DNA of 64,000 bases from contig NZ_OY762905.1 of the NCBI RefSeq assembly GCF_963666525.1, forward strand, positions 3,761,501 through 3,825,500, read 5' to 3'. This document shows positions 34,724-43,985 of this stretch, in pieces (position 1 is the first letter of the stretch; every line of letters starts with the position of its first letter). This stretch comes from an uncultured Cohaesibacter sp. GTDB taxonomy: Bacteria > Pseudomonadota > Alphaproteobacteria > Rhizobiales > Cohaesibacteraceae. Both the position numbers and the translations under genes were made by a program. The notes below the pieces were generated by a model, which worked only from the letters and a program-made list of their open reading frames with translations, was not told the origin of the DNA and made no database searches.

Positions 34724-36192
34724 CCGACTGGCTCGACATCGCCCTGGGCATCTGGCGTCAAGGGGCACCTTTCCTGATGCTGGCGGCATTGCTGCTGATC
34801 ATGCTGACCGGCTACCCGCTCGCCTTCATCACCGGCGCTGTGGCGCTGGTCTTTGCGATCGTCGGGGTTGCCTCCGGCCTGATGGATGGCTCGCTGTTTG
34901 CCGCGTTACCCGGCGATATCCTCTCGGAGATCGTCCTCAACCCGATGCTCCTTGCCCTGCCGCTGATCGTGCTTCTTGCCGAGCTACTGGTTTGCAGTGG
35001 TCAGATGGTCAGCGCATCAAGGGCTTTAAAAGCCACCTTCGACGCCAGTGTCTATCACTCCGAGCCTGACGAAGGAACGATGTCAGGCGTTCGTTCTGCC
35101 TGGCGGGAAGACATGATGAGGGAGCACATGGAAAGGTGCAGGCGCGAGCCGAACCGCAGGCGCTCGACTGCCATCGCGTTGTTGCTGCCGGCGCTCATTC
35201 TCATGCAACTCGTCGCCCACCAGTTTGCCGTGCCTCCCGATTATCTCGTCATGGCCCTGACGCTGCCTGCTGCGGCGCTCGTCGGTCTTTATTCCGCCAA
35301 CTGGCTGGTCCACCTCTGGGGGGCCGCCCACAAACGCCGCCTGCTGCGGCTTAAGCTGGCAGATAGCCCCGCGCCAGCCTCCGGCCGGTTCAGTGCAGCA
35401 CGGTCAGCCACTGACCGTCCCCGGGGCAAAATGCTGGTTTGCCTTGGCCTGCCTCTGGCTTTCGCTCTTGGTGCTCTAGTGCTGCTGCTGGTCTGGAAAC
35501 TGTCTCTGCTGGCGATTTTCGCCATTCTCTGTCTGCTGGCGATCGCTGTGTCGGCCTGCCAGCTCAGGCTGTCGCCGGTCATGCTGATCACCAGCCTCAA
35601 CAGGTCCGCTCTCGCCACTGCCAGCCTTTACACAATGATCATCATGGCGCTGATCTTCAACAAGGTGTTTCTGGCTCTCGGTGGCGCGCAGACCATCGAC
35701 ACTCTCCTCCTCATTATCAGGGAGAGCATCGCGTCTGTGTCTCCGTTGCTGATGCTGCTGGCACTGCTGGTCGGCCTCGTCGGGCTTGGCATGCTGTTTG
35801 ACTGGCTGATCATGGCCCTGATCATCCTGCCTCTTTGCATGCCGGTTTTTGCACATTGCGACTTTGGGGCAAGGCTGACAACATTCTGGCCTGCTGCCAC
35901 CTTGCAGAGGGGAGGGGAAGATGGTTCCAATGCGCTGATATCCGTGCCCTTTTCCCTGCCTGTGCGGCTCTGGCTAGCGGCCCTTGCCTGGACGGCGCTG
36001 CTTTCCGCTCTGGTCACCTTCAGTCGACAGAATGGCGAGATCGCGCAAAAAGAGCTTGTATCATGGACCGGAAAGATAAAAGATAGTCCTGCAAGTATGG
36101 GATTGTTTTTGGTGTTGCAGATCGTTGGCCTGATTGCAATCATCATCATGCCGCAGCTGGTTCTGTGGCTTCCTTCTGTAATTGTTGAGTGA
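34720..36192 (+). CDS. TRAP-like large permease (DctM-like) lacking the central core
   Basis: A 490-residue membrane protein. The N terminus (LMLTGYPLAFITGAVALVFAIVG and LNPMLLALPLIVLLAELLVCSG) and a C-terminal stretch (MALIFNKVFLALGG, then LLALLVGLVGLGMLFDWLIM and ILPLCMPVF) match DctM of the TauM type. In between, the conserved DctM core (RGGLA...GS region and the IPPS motif) is not found; instead there are hydrophilic segments (about 105-150 and 218-245) and unrelated helices. It may be a decayed permease or a remodelled membrane protein. The frame is intact. Confidence 0.6.
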   Translation: MTDWLDIALGIWRQGAPFLMLAALLLIMLTGYPLAFITGAVALVFAIVGVASGLMDGSLFAALPGDILSEIVLNPMLLALPLIVLLAELLVCSGQMVSASRALKATFDASVYHSEPDEGTMSGVRSAWREDMMREHMERCRREPNRRRSTAIALLLPALILMQLVAHQFAVPPDYLVMALTLPAAALVGLYSANWLVHLWGAAHKRRLLRLKLADSPAPASGRFSAARSATDRPRGKMLVCLGLPLAFALGALVLLLVWKLSLLAIFAILCLLAIAVSACQLRLSPVMLITSLNRSALATASLYTMIIMALIFNKVFLALGGAQTIDTLLLIIRESIASVSPLLMLLALLVGLVGLGMLFDWLIMALIILPLCMPVFAHCDFGARLTTFWPAATLQRGGEDGSNALISVPFSLPVRLWLAALAWTALLSALVTFSRQNGEIAQKELVSWTGKIKDSPASMGLFLVLQIVGLIAIIIMPQLVLWLPSVIVE

Positions 36193-36426
36193 GTAAGCCT
36201 CTTCGTCCCGGTTGCGGTGACATCGAGAGGGGCGGATTATTTATCCCATCTGCAATAGACCATTGAACGCTAACAAGGCGTCAGGCAGCGTTTGTTCCAT
36301 CGTGGGCAGCGCGCAGGAGATGCAAAGGTCAATGGAGGAGGCAGGAAAGCTGAGGAGCTGCGAACAGCGCCTCGGCTTTCTCTGTTACTGCCGCCGATCA
36401 ACCGCTTCAGATCATGAGAGACGTTC

Positions 36427-37017
36427 ATGCCCGATTTGTCCGATGCAGCATCCACGGTTTCCCTTCGAGCCGCCGGACCTGAGGATGCTGCGGCCATCGC
36501 TGCGCTCAAGGTGATCTGCTGGCGTGCGGCCTACAAGGGGCTGATGCCCGAGGCGAGCCTTGAAAGCCTTGCCGCGGACGACGAAACCCCGCACTGGCAT
36601 GACTGGCTGATGGACGGCAACGCCGGGCTTCTGGCCCATCTGCTCTGGAGGGAAGGAGACCTGATCGGCTACGGGTTGGCCGGGCCGATGCGGCTCGGAG
36701 ATCGCCCTGAGCGGGAAATAGAAGCCGATGGAGAGCTTTACGCCCTCTATATCCATCCTGACGAGCAACGCAGGGGCAACGGACAGATGCTTCTCTCCTC
36801 GCTCATCGAGGCGATGAAGGGGCGGGGCTACAAGTCTGTCGGCGCCTGGATGATCGGAGGCAACCTGAGGGCGGAGCGGTTCTACCTCAAACTCGGCGCA
36901 CAGGAAGTGGGCAAGCGGGTGGAAATCCATCAGGGCCGTATCGCATATCGCGAGAAGTCGTGGATCTGGAGCGATCTGCCAAAGCTTCTCGCCCGGCTGA
37001 CGATCCGCTCGGTGTAG
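36427..37017 (+). CDS. GNAT-family acetyltransferase
   Basis: A 196-residue N-acetyltransferase. Visible signatures are the N-terminal SLRAAGPEDAAAIAALKVICWRAAYKGLMP, common to GNAT proteins acting on small molecules, the acetyl-CoA loop YIHPDEQRRGNGQML (Q/RxxGxG/A as QRRGNGQ) and NLRAERFYLKLGAQEVG. Substrate unknown. The ATG at 36427 directly opens the domain. Confidence 0.9.
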   Translation: MPDLSDAASTVSLRAAGPEDAAAIAALKVICWRAAYKGLMPEASLESLAADDETPHWHDWLMDGNAGLLAHLLWREGDLIGYGLAGPMRLGDRPEREIEADGELYALYIHPDEQRRGNGQMLLSSLIEAMKGRGYKSVGAWMIGGNLRAERFYLKLGAQEVGKRVEIHQGRIAYREKSWIWSDLPKLLARLTIRSV

Positions 37018-37077
37018 GGCGCCAGGGAAGGCAACAGATGGGGCAGGGCATCAGCAAACGGCGATCTCCAGAAACAG

Positions 37078-37102
37078 AAATCCCGGCGTAGCACCGGGAT
37101 TT
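37078..37102. terminator. Bidirectional terminator between the GNAT and cytochrome c genes
   Basis: AAATCCCGG and CCGGGATTT pair around a six-base loop, with TTTT on the plus side and a moderately T-rich run on the minus side. It lies between convergent genes. Confidence 0.75.
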
Positions 37103-37168
37103 TCATCGCTTCTGAATTGGGGCCGGTTCTGGCCCTGATGGTGTGCTATGTGCAGCACCGGAAGACCC

Positions 37169-37570
37169 TTACTGAGCCGAGAAGGTCTTCAGATAGGCGA
37201 TGACGTCTTCGCGCTCATCTTCCTTTTTCAGCTTGAAGGTCATCTTGGACTTGGCTTCGACGCCGGCACCCTTGAGGAAATCCTTCGGATCAAGAAGATA
37301 GGCCATCAGCTTTTCATCGTCCCAGGTGACACCCTGCTCACCCAGCGCGATGTAGCCTTCAGAATATTTGAAATCGGGAACCGTGCCGATCGGGCGACCG
37401 ACAACGCCGGTGAGCAACGGGCCAACCTTGTTCTCTGCGCCTTCACCAATCTGATGGCAGGCCTTGCACTTCTTGAAAACCTTCTCACCCTTTGCCGCAT
37501 CGCCTTCTGCGAATGCTCCGAGGGTGGAGGCAAGGAAAAATACGCCGGCAACAGCAACCAAACGTTTCAT
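37169..37570 (-). CDS. Class I c-type cytochrome (cytochrome c2-like)
   Basis: A 133-residue periplasmic electron carrier. A signal peptide (LVAVAGVFFLASTLGAFA) precedes the mature cytochrome with haem motif CKACH (in KKCKACHQIGEGAENKVGPLLTGVVGR) and the distal methionine in SKMTFKLKKEDEREDVIAYL. Length and the VGPxLxGVVGRxIG segment match cytochrome c2/c-552 of Rhizobiales. ATG at 37570 follows AAAGGGA. It likely passes electrons between the bc1 complex and terminal oxidases. Confidence 0.95.
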   Translation of the reverse strand: MKRLVAVAGVFFLASTLGAFAEGDAAKGEKVFKKCKACHQIGEGAENKVGPLLTGVVGRPIGTVPDFKYSEGYIALGEQGVTWDDEKLMAYLLDPKDFLKGAGVEAKSKMTFKLKKEDEREDVIAYLKTFSAQ

Positions 37571-38063
37571 ACTCGCGGTCCCTTTCTGGTATTGGCAGCC
37601 AGCATCCTTGGCAGGTCCATGCATGACTGATGGTCTATAAAGGCAAAATATCCTACAAGGCAGTTTGATCAACCAGTCCATTAGACACACGCGCCCCGGT
37701 GGACGGTAGTCCGGCCCGACGAATCCCGCCTTGTCAGATATGAACAATCTAGTGGACTTATGGTTGCAGCTCTACCGCCATTTGGCAAGAGACAGATTGT
37801 AGCGATTCTAAAAATCCTGTTACCGCAAGGGGCTTGCCGCCAGACGCGAGCCTGTAGCCAGTGCGCAGCAAACCGCGGTGGCTACGCGACTAGGAAGTGT
37901 CGTGCTCACATGGAACGCGGGATAAGATATTAGCTTATCATTAAACATAACTTTTGAAATACACTGTTTTCGAAAGAAGTAACATAATGAAAAGAGCCTC
38001 TTAAGGAGATTTTATCATCTGCAGGCTATAGGTGATTTTGGGTATTGGAATGGGACGGTTAGA
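37571..38063. other. Divergent intergenic region
   Basis: About 490 nt upstream of both the cytochrome c and the GGDEF gene. It has a one-mismatch CtrA-like box (TTAG-N7-TTAA at 37930-37944). No gene or RNA recognised. Confidence 0.4.
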
Positions 38064-39371
38064 ATGGACACTGGTTCGACTGTGCCGGCGGAGGATCTTT
38101 TTCCGATCTACGATGATCTGAATGACGGCATTCTCATCATTGATCCGACTGGCAGAGAACTTTACCGAAACAAGGCAATGGAGCGGTTACCGGAACATCT
38201 GGAAAACCGGCTGATGGGCTTTATCGGTGTGGATGAATGTGTCTGCCAGAAAAGCCGTGAAGAGAAACTCGTCTCCCGTTCGCAATTGGAAGGCTGGCAT
38301 TTCAAATGTCACTCCTATGGTCGGAACAAGCTCGTCCTCGTCAAGTTTGATAATCGTCTGGGGCTGCGCATCAAGTCCCTGCGGTCCCAGTTCGCCGATG
38401 CGATTCGCGACGGCATGCCCGCAGCCTCTGCTGCGATGAAAGTGCTGCGCGAGCATGTGAACTCCCGCTGGATTGCCATCGGGGTGATGGATCGGGCGCT
38501 GCCCGGTGTTACCTTCGATCTGGCCTTCGATGGCGATCATCTGGAAGCCAACCGCTTTCCCAATCTGGTGGCGCAACCTGACAGTAAACCATGCAGCCAT
38601 GATGTGCTGTTGACGTCCCGCCTCGAGGATCACTTTGTCAACGCCAGCGAATTGCGGGCGCTGGGCATCGGTCATGTGGTCGGCATGAGCCTGCGCAACC
38701 ATCGCAATGACTGTGTTGGCTATGCCCTGCTGGCCGACGAGGAAGAACCGCACCACATGAGCCACAGGGTCACCCTGCTCAAGGAACTGGCTGTGCTCTA
38801 TGGCCCATATTTTGAGGTCAGCACCGCCCAGCAACGCGTGCGCAAGGCTGTGGCCGATGCCAACACCGACGTCGTTACCGGCCATGGAAACCGGCGGGCG
38901 CTCGAGAGCTTTCTGCAGGAGTGTCTGGAGGAAATGCATCGCGAGTTGCAGGAGGCCGACGTTCAGACCCTGTTCGATATTCACGCCATGCGCAACTCGG
39001 TTGTCATGCTGATCGATATGGATGGTTTCAAGCGCGTCAATGACTCGATGGGACACGGCGAGGGCGACCGGGCTTTGCGGCTGGTTGCCGACAGTCTACA
39101 GAAGATCGACAAGAACAGTCGTGTCTTCCGCTTTGGTGGCGATGAGCTGGTACAGGTCTTCCCGCGTGCGGGCACATTGGATGCCGATGAACTTCGAGTT
39201 CAAATCAACAAGGTGGAGCGGGCACTGGACAAGGAGGGCTTCAAGGATTTGGGCCTCAGTTTCGGCATTGTCCATCTGTTCGAGGGAGATGGGACCTACG
39301 CCTCTCTGATGACCTTGGCTGATGCGCGCATGTATCACGAAAAGCGTCTGCGTTCCGTCGCCTTCGTCTAG
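38064..39371 (+). CDS. Cytoplasmic PAS-GGDEF diguanylate cyclase
   Basis: A 435-residue soluble protein. Residues about 10-110 look like a PAS domain (DLNDGILIIDPTGRELYRNKAMERL), about 115-255 like a GAF-type sensor region, and the rest is a GGDEF domain with GGDEL at 358-362 (RFGGDELVQVF) and LIDMDGFKRVNDSMGHGEGD. GGDEL retains the catalytic residues, so synthesis of c-di-GMP is expected. An insert of about 30 residues lies between the entry helix (NRRALESFLQE) and the first strand. There are no membrane segments. Confidence 0.9.
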   Translation: MDTGSTVPAEDLFPIYDDLNDGILIIDPTGRELYRNKAMERLPEHLENRLMGFIGVDECVCQKSREEKLVSRSQLEGWHFKCHSYGRNKLVLVKFDNRLGLRIKSLRSQFADAIRDGMPAASAAMKVLREHVNSRWIAIGVMDRALPGVTFDLAFDGDHLEANRFPNLVAQPDSKPCSHDVLLTSRLEDHFVNASELRALGIGHVVGMSLRNHRNDCVGYALLADEEEPHHMSHRVTLLKELAVLYGPYFEVSTAQQRVRKAVADANTDVVTGHGNRRALESFLQECLEEMHRELQEADVQTLFDIHAMRNSVVMLIDMDGFKRVNDSMGHGEGDRALRLVADSLQKIDKNSRVFRFGGDELVQVFPRAGTLDADELRVQINKVERALDKEGFKDLGLSFGIVHLFEGDGTYASLMTLADARMYHEKRLRSVAFV

Positions 39372-39442
39372 CGCTCCTGAGCAAACGCATGGCGGATTGA
39401 CCGCTGCCGTCCCGGCTTCCGTTCCCTGTCCAGAGTTCAAAA

Positions 39443-39469
39443 GAAAAAGGGCTATCGCGAAGATAGCCC
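39443..39469 (-). terminator. Terminator of the L,D-transpeptidase gene
   Basis: On the minus strand GGGCTATC-TTCGC-GATAGCCC followed by TTTTTCTTTT, 98 nt past the stop codon. Confidence 0.85.
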
Positions 39470-39567
39470 CCAGTTGGATCCGATCCCGGATCACTCTCAA
39501 GTCAAAAACAAAAGTGGAGTGGCAGCAGTCAAGTCCCTCCCAATGTACGGCTGCCAGCCGGTGTCAA

Positions 39568-40284
39568 TCAGATGACCTTCACCGATGCGCCAACAGGCAC
39601 CCGATCGTAAAGGTCGATCACGTCTTCGTTGCGCATGCGGATGCAGCCGGAGCTGACAGCATGGCCGATAGACCATGGCTCGTTCGAACCATGAATACGA
39701 TAAAGGGTCGATCCCAGATAGAGGGCGCGGGCACCAAGCGGGTTGCGCGGACCGCCTTCCATGGATTCGGGCAGGCCCGGCTGGCGGGCGCGCATTTCAG
39801 CTGGCGGTGTCCAGCGCGGCCATTCGGCCTTGCGGGAAACCCTGTGGGTGCCGGCCCATTCGAAGCCGGGACGTCCAACACCAACGCCATATCGCCGCGC
39901 TGTTCCGTCATTGTTGACCAGATACAGATAGCGCTCGTTGGTATTGATGATGATCGTGCCTGGCTTTTCCGCACCGTCATAATCGACCACGGTCGGCAGG
40001 AAGCGAGGATCTACGCCGCGTACGCGGGTTGCTGCGACTTTCTTTGATGCTTCATAGGTTGGTCTGGCCGGCACGGAGGCGACCCTGTTGATCAGAGGGC
40101 GCTCGTCCACCGGTCGTGCAACCGTGCGTCCGGGACGCAACTGCATGACCCACGGCTGGATCTGGTCAGGGCTCAGCATCACCGGTGGTGGCGGAGCATA
40201 GCGTATCGAATTGGCCGAAACCGGATGCGCAATGCTCGAAAGGCCCAAGGCAACAGTACAGGCAGAAATAAGCAGATGCTTCAT
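39568..40284 (-). CDS. Exported L,D-transpeptidase (YkuD domain)
   Basis: A 238-residue peptidoglycan cross-linking or anchoring enzyme. Signal peptide at 1-24 (ISACTVALGLSSIAHPVSA), a proline/arginine-rich linker, then the YkuD domain from about residue 108 (GTIIINTNERYLYLV) with the active site H198 and C214 in IHGSNEPWSIGHAVSSGCIRM. In Rhizobiales such enzymes form 3-3 cross-links or attach outer-membrane proteins to peptidoglycan; which applies here is not known. Confidence 0.94.
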   Translation of the reverse strand: MKHLLISACTVALGLSSIAHPVSANSIRYAPPPPVMLSPDQIQPWVMQLRPGRTVARPVDERPLINRVASVPARPTYEASKKVAATRVRGVDPRFLPTVVDYDGAEKPGTIIINTNERYLYLVNNDGTARRYGVGVGRPGFEWAGTHRVSRKAEWPRWTPPAEMRARQPGLPESMEGGPRNPLGARALYLGSTLYRIHGSNEPWSIGHAVSSGCIRMRNEDVIDLYDRVPVGASVKVI

Positions 40285-40731
40285 CGATAGAACTCACAAC
40301 ACAAAATCGACGACACAAATGGCCACCGGCCACAGGCGAAACAGAAGCGAATTCAATCAGTGCAATATACTTAACAGTTGCTTCTGTATTTCATTCAAAT
40401 TCTAGTCATGAAACCAATCAGAAAGGTTAATGAAAACTTGATTGTTGGACCAATTGGAAACAGAGTTAAGAAAGTGTGAGTGCGGACAATTTATACTTAA
40501 CAAAAGGGAAAAATGTTCTCCCAGGTTCCACTGTAGACCCCTTTTCTGCCTTGGTTCGGCCAATTGCGCCGCATTTTGCTAGACTGAGGGGGCCGGTACG
40601 ATGGCGCCCAGAGGCCAAGGGTAACGCGCAAAGGTGAACGCTACGGCGCTGGGAAGCCGTGCGCCGGGTTAAGACGCCGCTATTCACTGACCGGTAGGGC
40701 GCCGATCGGAATTCCAGGGCAAGGCAGAAGA
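40285..40731. other. Intergenic region upstream of the L,D-transpeptidase
   Basis: About 450 nt. The left part is AT-rich with several TTAA motifs, including a one-mismatch CtrA-like box (TTAA-N7-TTGA at 40427-40441). The right part (40540-40700) is GC-rich with short inverted repeats such as CGGCGC/GCGCCG; a structured RNA cannot be excluded but none was recognised. Confidence 0.4.
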
Positions 40732-41538
40732 TCAGTGCAGGCCGGTTGCCTGCCGCGCGTGGCGCAACAGGCTGGTCGTCATTGGCTTGACCTGCTTGAG
40801 CGTCATGCCCGGTTTCAGATCCGGACTGTAAAGCATGTTGAGGATCAGGCGATCGAACTGGGTGAAATAGTCGAAAGTGGTCTCGTCATTGAACACCGAA
40901 TGCACGAGACTCTTGTCATCATTTACAGGCCCCAGCCCCTGCAGGATCTCCTCGACCATGCAGCGCCGGAATATAGAGTGCCCCTGATCGGAAACAATCA
41001 CCGCGTCCGAGCGCAAGATGCCAGACCGGCGCGACAGGACACGGACAATGCACTGGCCCGGCACGTCCATGGTCTGGTCGTTGTAGACCTCTTCCTGCAC
41101 CGTGCGGACATAATCATCCCGATCAACCACATAGATATGGAAATTGGCATCCTTGCTGTTGTTGGCCATGCGCACCTGTAGCCCCGGAATGCTGGCGGGC
41201 AGGCTTTCAACAAAGCTGCGCACGGTCTTCAGCCTGTTTCGTCGAGCCCTGTTTTCGATCCAGACCTTGACTGGGGTGACATATTTCTTGACCCGCTTGG
41301 ATTGCGTTCCCCAACTGAGGGCTTCGATTTCGGCGCCGAACACGGTCTTGTAGAATCCATTGGCCACTTCATCATCATCAAGACGCGCGGCCGAGGCTGG
41401 CTGGACGATGAAAGCCAGCAACAACACGCATAGCAGGGCAGAGAGCGCCACTTGCATGGCACGCGGGCGTTTTTCACCAGCCGGATCGTTAGCCAGTCTG
41501 CGCATGGCAAACGGTACACATTCACAACAAATCAGCAT
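40732..41538 (-). CDS. DUF2927-domain exported protein
   Basis: A 268-residue protein. A hydrophobic segment (VALSALLCVLLLAFIVQPASA) acts as signal or anchor, followed by a DUF2927 domain, recognisable by VRVLSRRSGILRSDAVIVSD, CMVEEILQGLGPVNDD, SVFNDETTF and DRLILNMLYSPDLKPGMT. This fits a putative secreted protease-like family of unknown function. The start is unsure: ATG 41538 has a GGAG upstream but a long pre-signal region; ATG 41505 or 41457 would give a more usual signal peptide. Confidence 0.8.
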   Translation of the reverse strand: MLICCECVPFAMRRLANDPAGEKRPRAMQVALSALLCVLLLAFIVQPASAARLDDDEVANGFYKTVFGAEIEALSWGTQSKRVKKYVTPVKVWIENRARRNRLKTVRSFVESLPASIPGLQVRMANNSKDANFHIYVVDRDDYVRTVQEEVYNDQTMDVPGQCIVRVLSRRSGILRSDAVIVSDQGHSIFRRCMVEEILQGLGPVNDDKSLVHSVFNDETTFDYFTQFDRLILNMLYSPDLKPGMTLKQVKPMTTSLLRHARQATGLH

Positions 41539-42047
41539 TTAGCGTGTCCACTCCACCCCGGACAGATGATCAAACCGATATGGCACTGCATGTGCAGGAC
41601 AATCGCCAACAAGCGCCTCCAGTGACCCCGTGGCCGGCGTCATGTTACAATGGCCATTTGCGCGGGCAACGTCAATTCATAGCTTCATTCCGTGACGCGT
41701 TTTGCCGCGCTTCACGGTGCCGCTGCAGGCAACGCTCACTCCATCCTGCAAGATGGGCCTTGCGTAAACCGTGAGCCGGCTGACGTGCAGACTAGCCTTC
41801 TTATTTCCTGCTCTCAAAAGAATAGGTAAATGAACTTAAATTTAACAGTGATTATTTGTCTAAGTTCCTAAAGAAAAAAGTCTTTAAATAAACTGCAGGC
41901 AAAAACCTAATTTTAACGAAGGATGGCTATCGTGACGGCAATAAGTCTGTTCGACTTGGTGCCTTCGGACTGCATTTCGACGATAGATTGTCGTGCTATC
42001 CGGCTTTTTGAATATTATGAGTAATTGAGTTTGGGAGTATAGTTGGA
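41539..42047. other. Intergenic region before the CheZ-like gene
   Basis: About 500 nt, AT-rich in the second half, between divergent DUF2927 and CheZ-like genes. It presumably holds both promoters; nothing more specific was recognised. Confidence 0.4.
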
Positions 42048-42773
42048 ATGGCGCTGGCAATGAAACCATTTCGAATTGAACAGATCCTGGGAGATGCGAC
42101 ACCGCTGAAATCCCAGGCAGTGAGCAGCGCGCTCTCGAACGATCAGCACAAGCAGATCATGGACGAACTGGCGGCCTTGCGTCGTCTGGTCGAGCCGGCT
42201 CAGGAACTCAACACCAGTCTGGTCGAAACCTTCCGTACAGAACTGAGCGAAGCGGTCAAGATCAAGGCTGAAATGGACCAGATCTACGAGGCCATTGCCG
42301 AAACCAAGCGCGAAATCGCCACGCTGCATGTCAACGGCCTGCATTCTGCCGAAATGAACCGGGTAACAGACGAACTCGACGCCATTGTCTTCGGAACCGA
42401 GCAGGCAACCGAGCAGATTCTTGAAGCCGCCGAGATCATTGACGGCAATTCGACCAAACTGTCCAAGGTTCTCACCGGTGAGGAAGACCAGTGGACACAC
42501 GAGATTCAGGACGCCGTGGTGTCGGTGTTCGAAGCCTGTAACTTTCAGGATCTGACCGGGCAGCGCATCACCAAGGTGGTCAATGTCCTGCGCTTCATCG
42601 AAGAGCGTATCGTTGCCATGATGGATATCTGGGGTGGCATCGAACAGTTTCAGGAGATGGAAGTCATCAACCCGTTGGAAAAAACCGGCGATGCAGCCCT
42701 GCTCAATGGTCCGGCTCTTGCCAACGAAGAAGGCGTGGCCAGTCAGGACGATATCGACGCCCTTTTCGACTGA
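42048..42773 (+). CDS. cheZ: CheZ-family chemotaxis phosphatase-like protein
   Basis: A 241-residue, mostly helical protein. The catalytic region CNFQDLTGQRITKVVNVLRFIEERI (residues 164-188) carries the CheZ signature with D168 and Q172, the residues that in CheZ position water for CheY-P hydrolysis. The acidic C terminus ASQDDIDALFD matches the CheY-binding helix of CheZ. No che operon flanks it; it stands alone between an exported DUF2927 protein and tag. Role in terminating the CheY signal is inferred from these motifs. Confidence 0.85.
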   Translation: MALAMKPFRIEQILGDATPLKSQAVSSALSNDQHKQIMDELAALRRLVEPAQELNTSLVETFRTELSEAVKIKAEMDQIYEAIAETKREIATLHVNGLHSAEMNRVTDELDAIVFGTEQATEQILEAAEIIDGNSTKLSKVLTGEEDQWTHEIQDAVVSVFEACNFQDLTGQRITKVVNVLRFIEERIVAMMDIWGGIEQFQEMEVINPLEKTGDAALLNGPALANEEGVASQDDIDALFD

Positions 42774-42901
42774 GCTTTGCCTCGCGGTCATCCGATTTCA
42801 AAGCCCGTCTGCATCGATTGATGCGGCGGGCTTTTGCTTTGACGCGCCCGCCGATATCGTGTAAGGAACAAATGTGGAACATATTGACCGGAGGCAGACC
42901 G

Positions 42902-43591
42902 ATGACAGACATGACAACAGATGCCAAAGCTGATGGTTTGCCTGAAGGTGGGCCTGATCTTGAGCCAAGAGACGGCTTGCTGATCGGGGAGGATGGCAAG
43001 ACCCGCTGCTGGTGGCATGGCGGCAAACCGGACTATCTGGCCTATCACGACAAGGAATGGGGCCGACCGGTCAAGGATGACCGAACCCTGTTTGAAAAGA
43101 TCTGTCTTGAAGGCTTCCAGTCGGGACTCAGCTGGTACACCATCCTGAGAAAGCGCGAGAATTTCCGCGCCGCGTTTGCCAATTTCGACATCGACAAGGT
43201 TGCCTCATTCACCGAGGCCGATATTGAACGCTGTCTTGGCGACGAGGGCATCGTGCGTCACCGCAAGAAGATCGAGAGCACCATCAACAATGCCGCAAGG
43301 GCAAAAGAGTTGCGCGCCGAGTTCGGTTCGCTCGCTACCTATTTCTGGGCCCATGAGCCAGGGCCGGATGAGCGGCCAGCTCGCTTTGGTTTTGAGGACT
43401 TGCGGCAACTGGGCAAGACGGAGCGGTCGGTTCAGATTTCAAAGGACCTCAAGAAACGCGGCTGGTCCTTTGTCGGGCCAACGACAGTCTACGCTTTCAT
43501 GCAGGCGATGGGGCTGGTCAATGATCATCTGGAAGGCTGCTGTTGCCGGGAGGAAGTCGAACGGTTGCGGCAGCAATTTGACCGCCCCTGA
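42902..43591 (+). CDS. tag: DNA-3-methyladenine glycosylase I
   Basis: A 229-residue base excision repair enzyme that removes 3-methyladenine. Family signatures are RCWWHGGKPDYLAYHDKEWGRPV, LFEKICLEGFQSGLSWYTILRKRENFRAAF, and the C-terminal zinc-ligand segment NDHLEGCCC; together with the N-terminal RCWW cysteine and a histidine these form the Tag zinc site. The first 30 residues are an extension relative to E. coli Tag. GGAGG precedes the ATG at 42902 by six bases. Confidence 0.96.
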   Translation: MTDMTTDAKADGLPEGGPDLEPRDGLLIGEDGKTRCWWHGGKPDYLAYHDKEWGRPVKDDRTLFEKICLEGFQSGLSWYTILRKRENFRAAFANFDIDKVASFTEADIERCLGDEGIVRHRKKIESTINNAARAKELRAEFGSLATYFWAHEPGPDERPARFGFEDLRQLGKTERSVQISKDLKKRGWSFVGPTTVYAFMQAMGLVNDHLEGCCCREEVERLRQQFDRP

Positions 43592-43985
43592 GAGCCTGTC
43601 GGGAGTTGCGTCGACACAACGCCTGTCTTCCAGCACGGCATACTGCGCGATTGGCAGGATCGATTTTGGAACCATTCAGCCGCTCGGACGTATAGTCATG
43701 AGAAAGCGGCTGAAGGGACACGATTTTCGGCGCCTTGCGGCAGGATAGGACGCAAGGAAGAACGGCAGGGTTTTCCAACGCGGGTAGGCATTCAGTCATT
43801 CTGGTCGCCTCGGCGGTTGCCAATTGGTGGGATATACGTAAAAAGATATATGTTTGCTTTTGCCGTTTGATCAATGCGTTGTTTCCATTCAGTCAATCCG
43901 GCCCCTGATAGGGGGAGGCCTTATGGCCCTTCCGGCTGCTGCATCGGCATTTATCTGAGAACCAAGTCATTTCCGAGAGGACAAA
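43592..43985. other. Intergenic region between tag and mscS
   Basis: About 390 nt. A GGCCTTATGGCC palindrome lies at 43917-43928, close to the mscS start. No gene seen. Confidence 0.35.

Noticed and set aside
40540..40700. Cobalamin riboswitch or RNase P-like RNA upstream of the L,D-transpeptidase
   Set aside because: A few bases look similar (GGGAAG, AAGAC, CACTGACC) but the B12 box and the conserved RNase P core are absent, and no vitamin B12-related gene follows.
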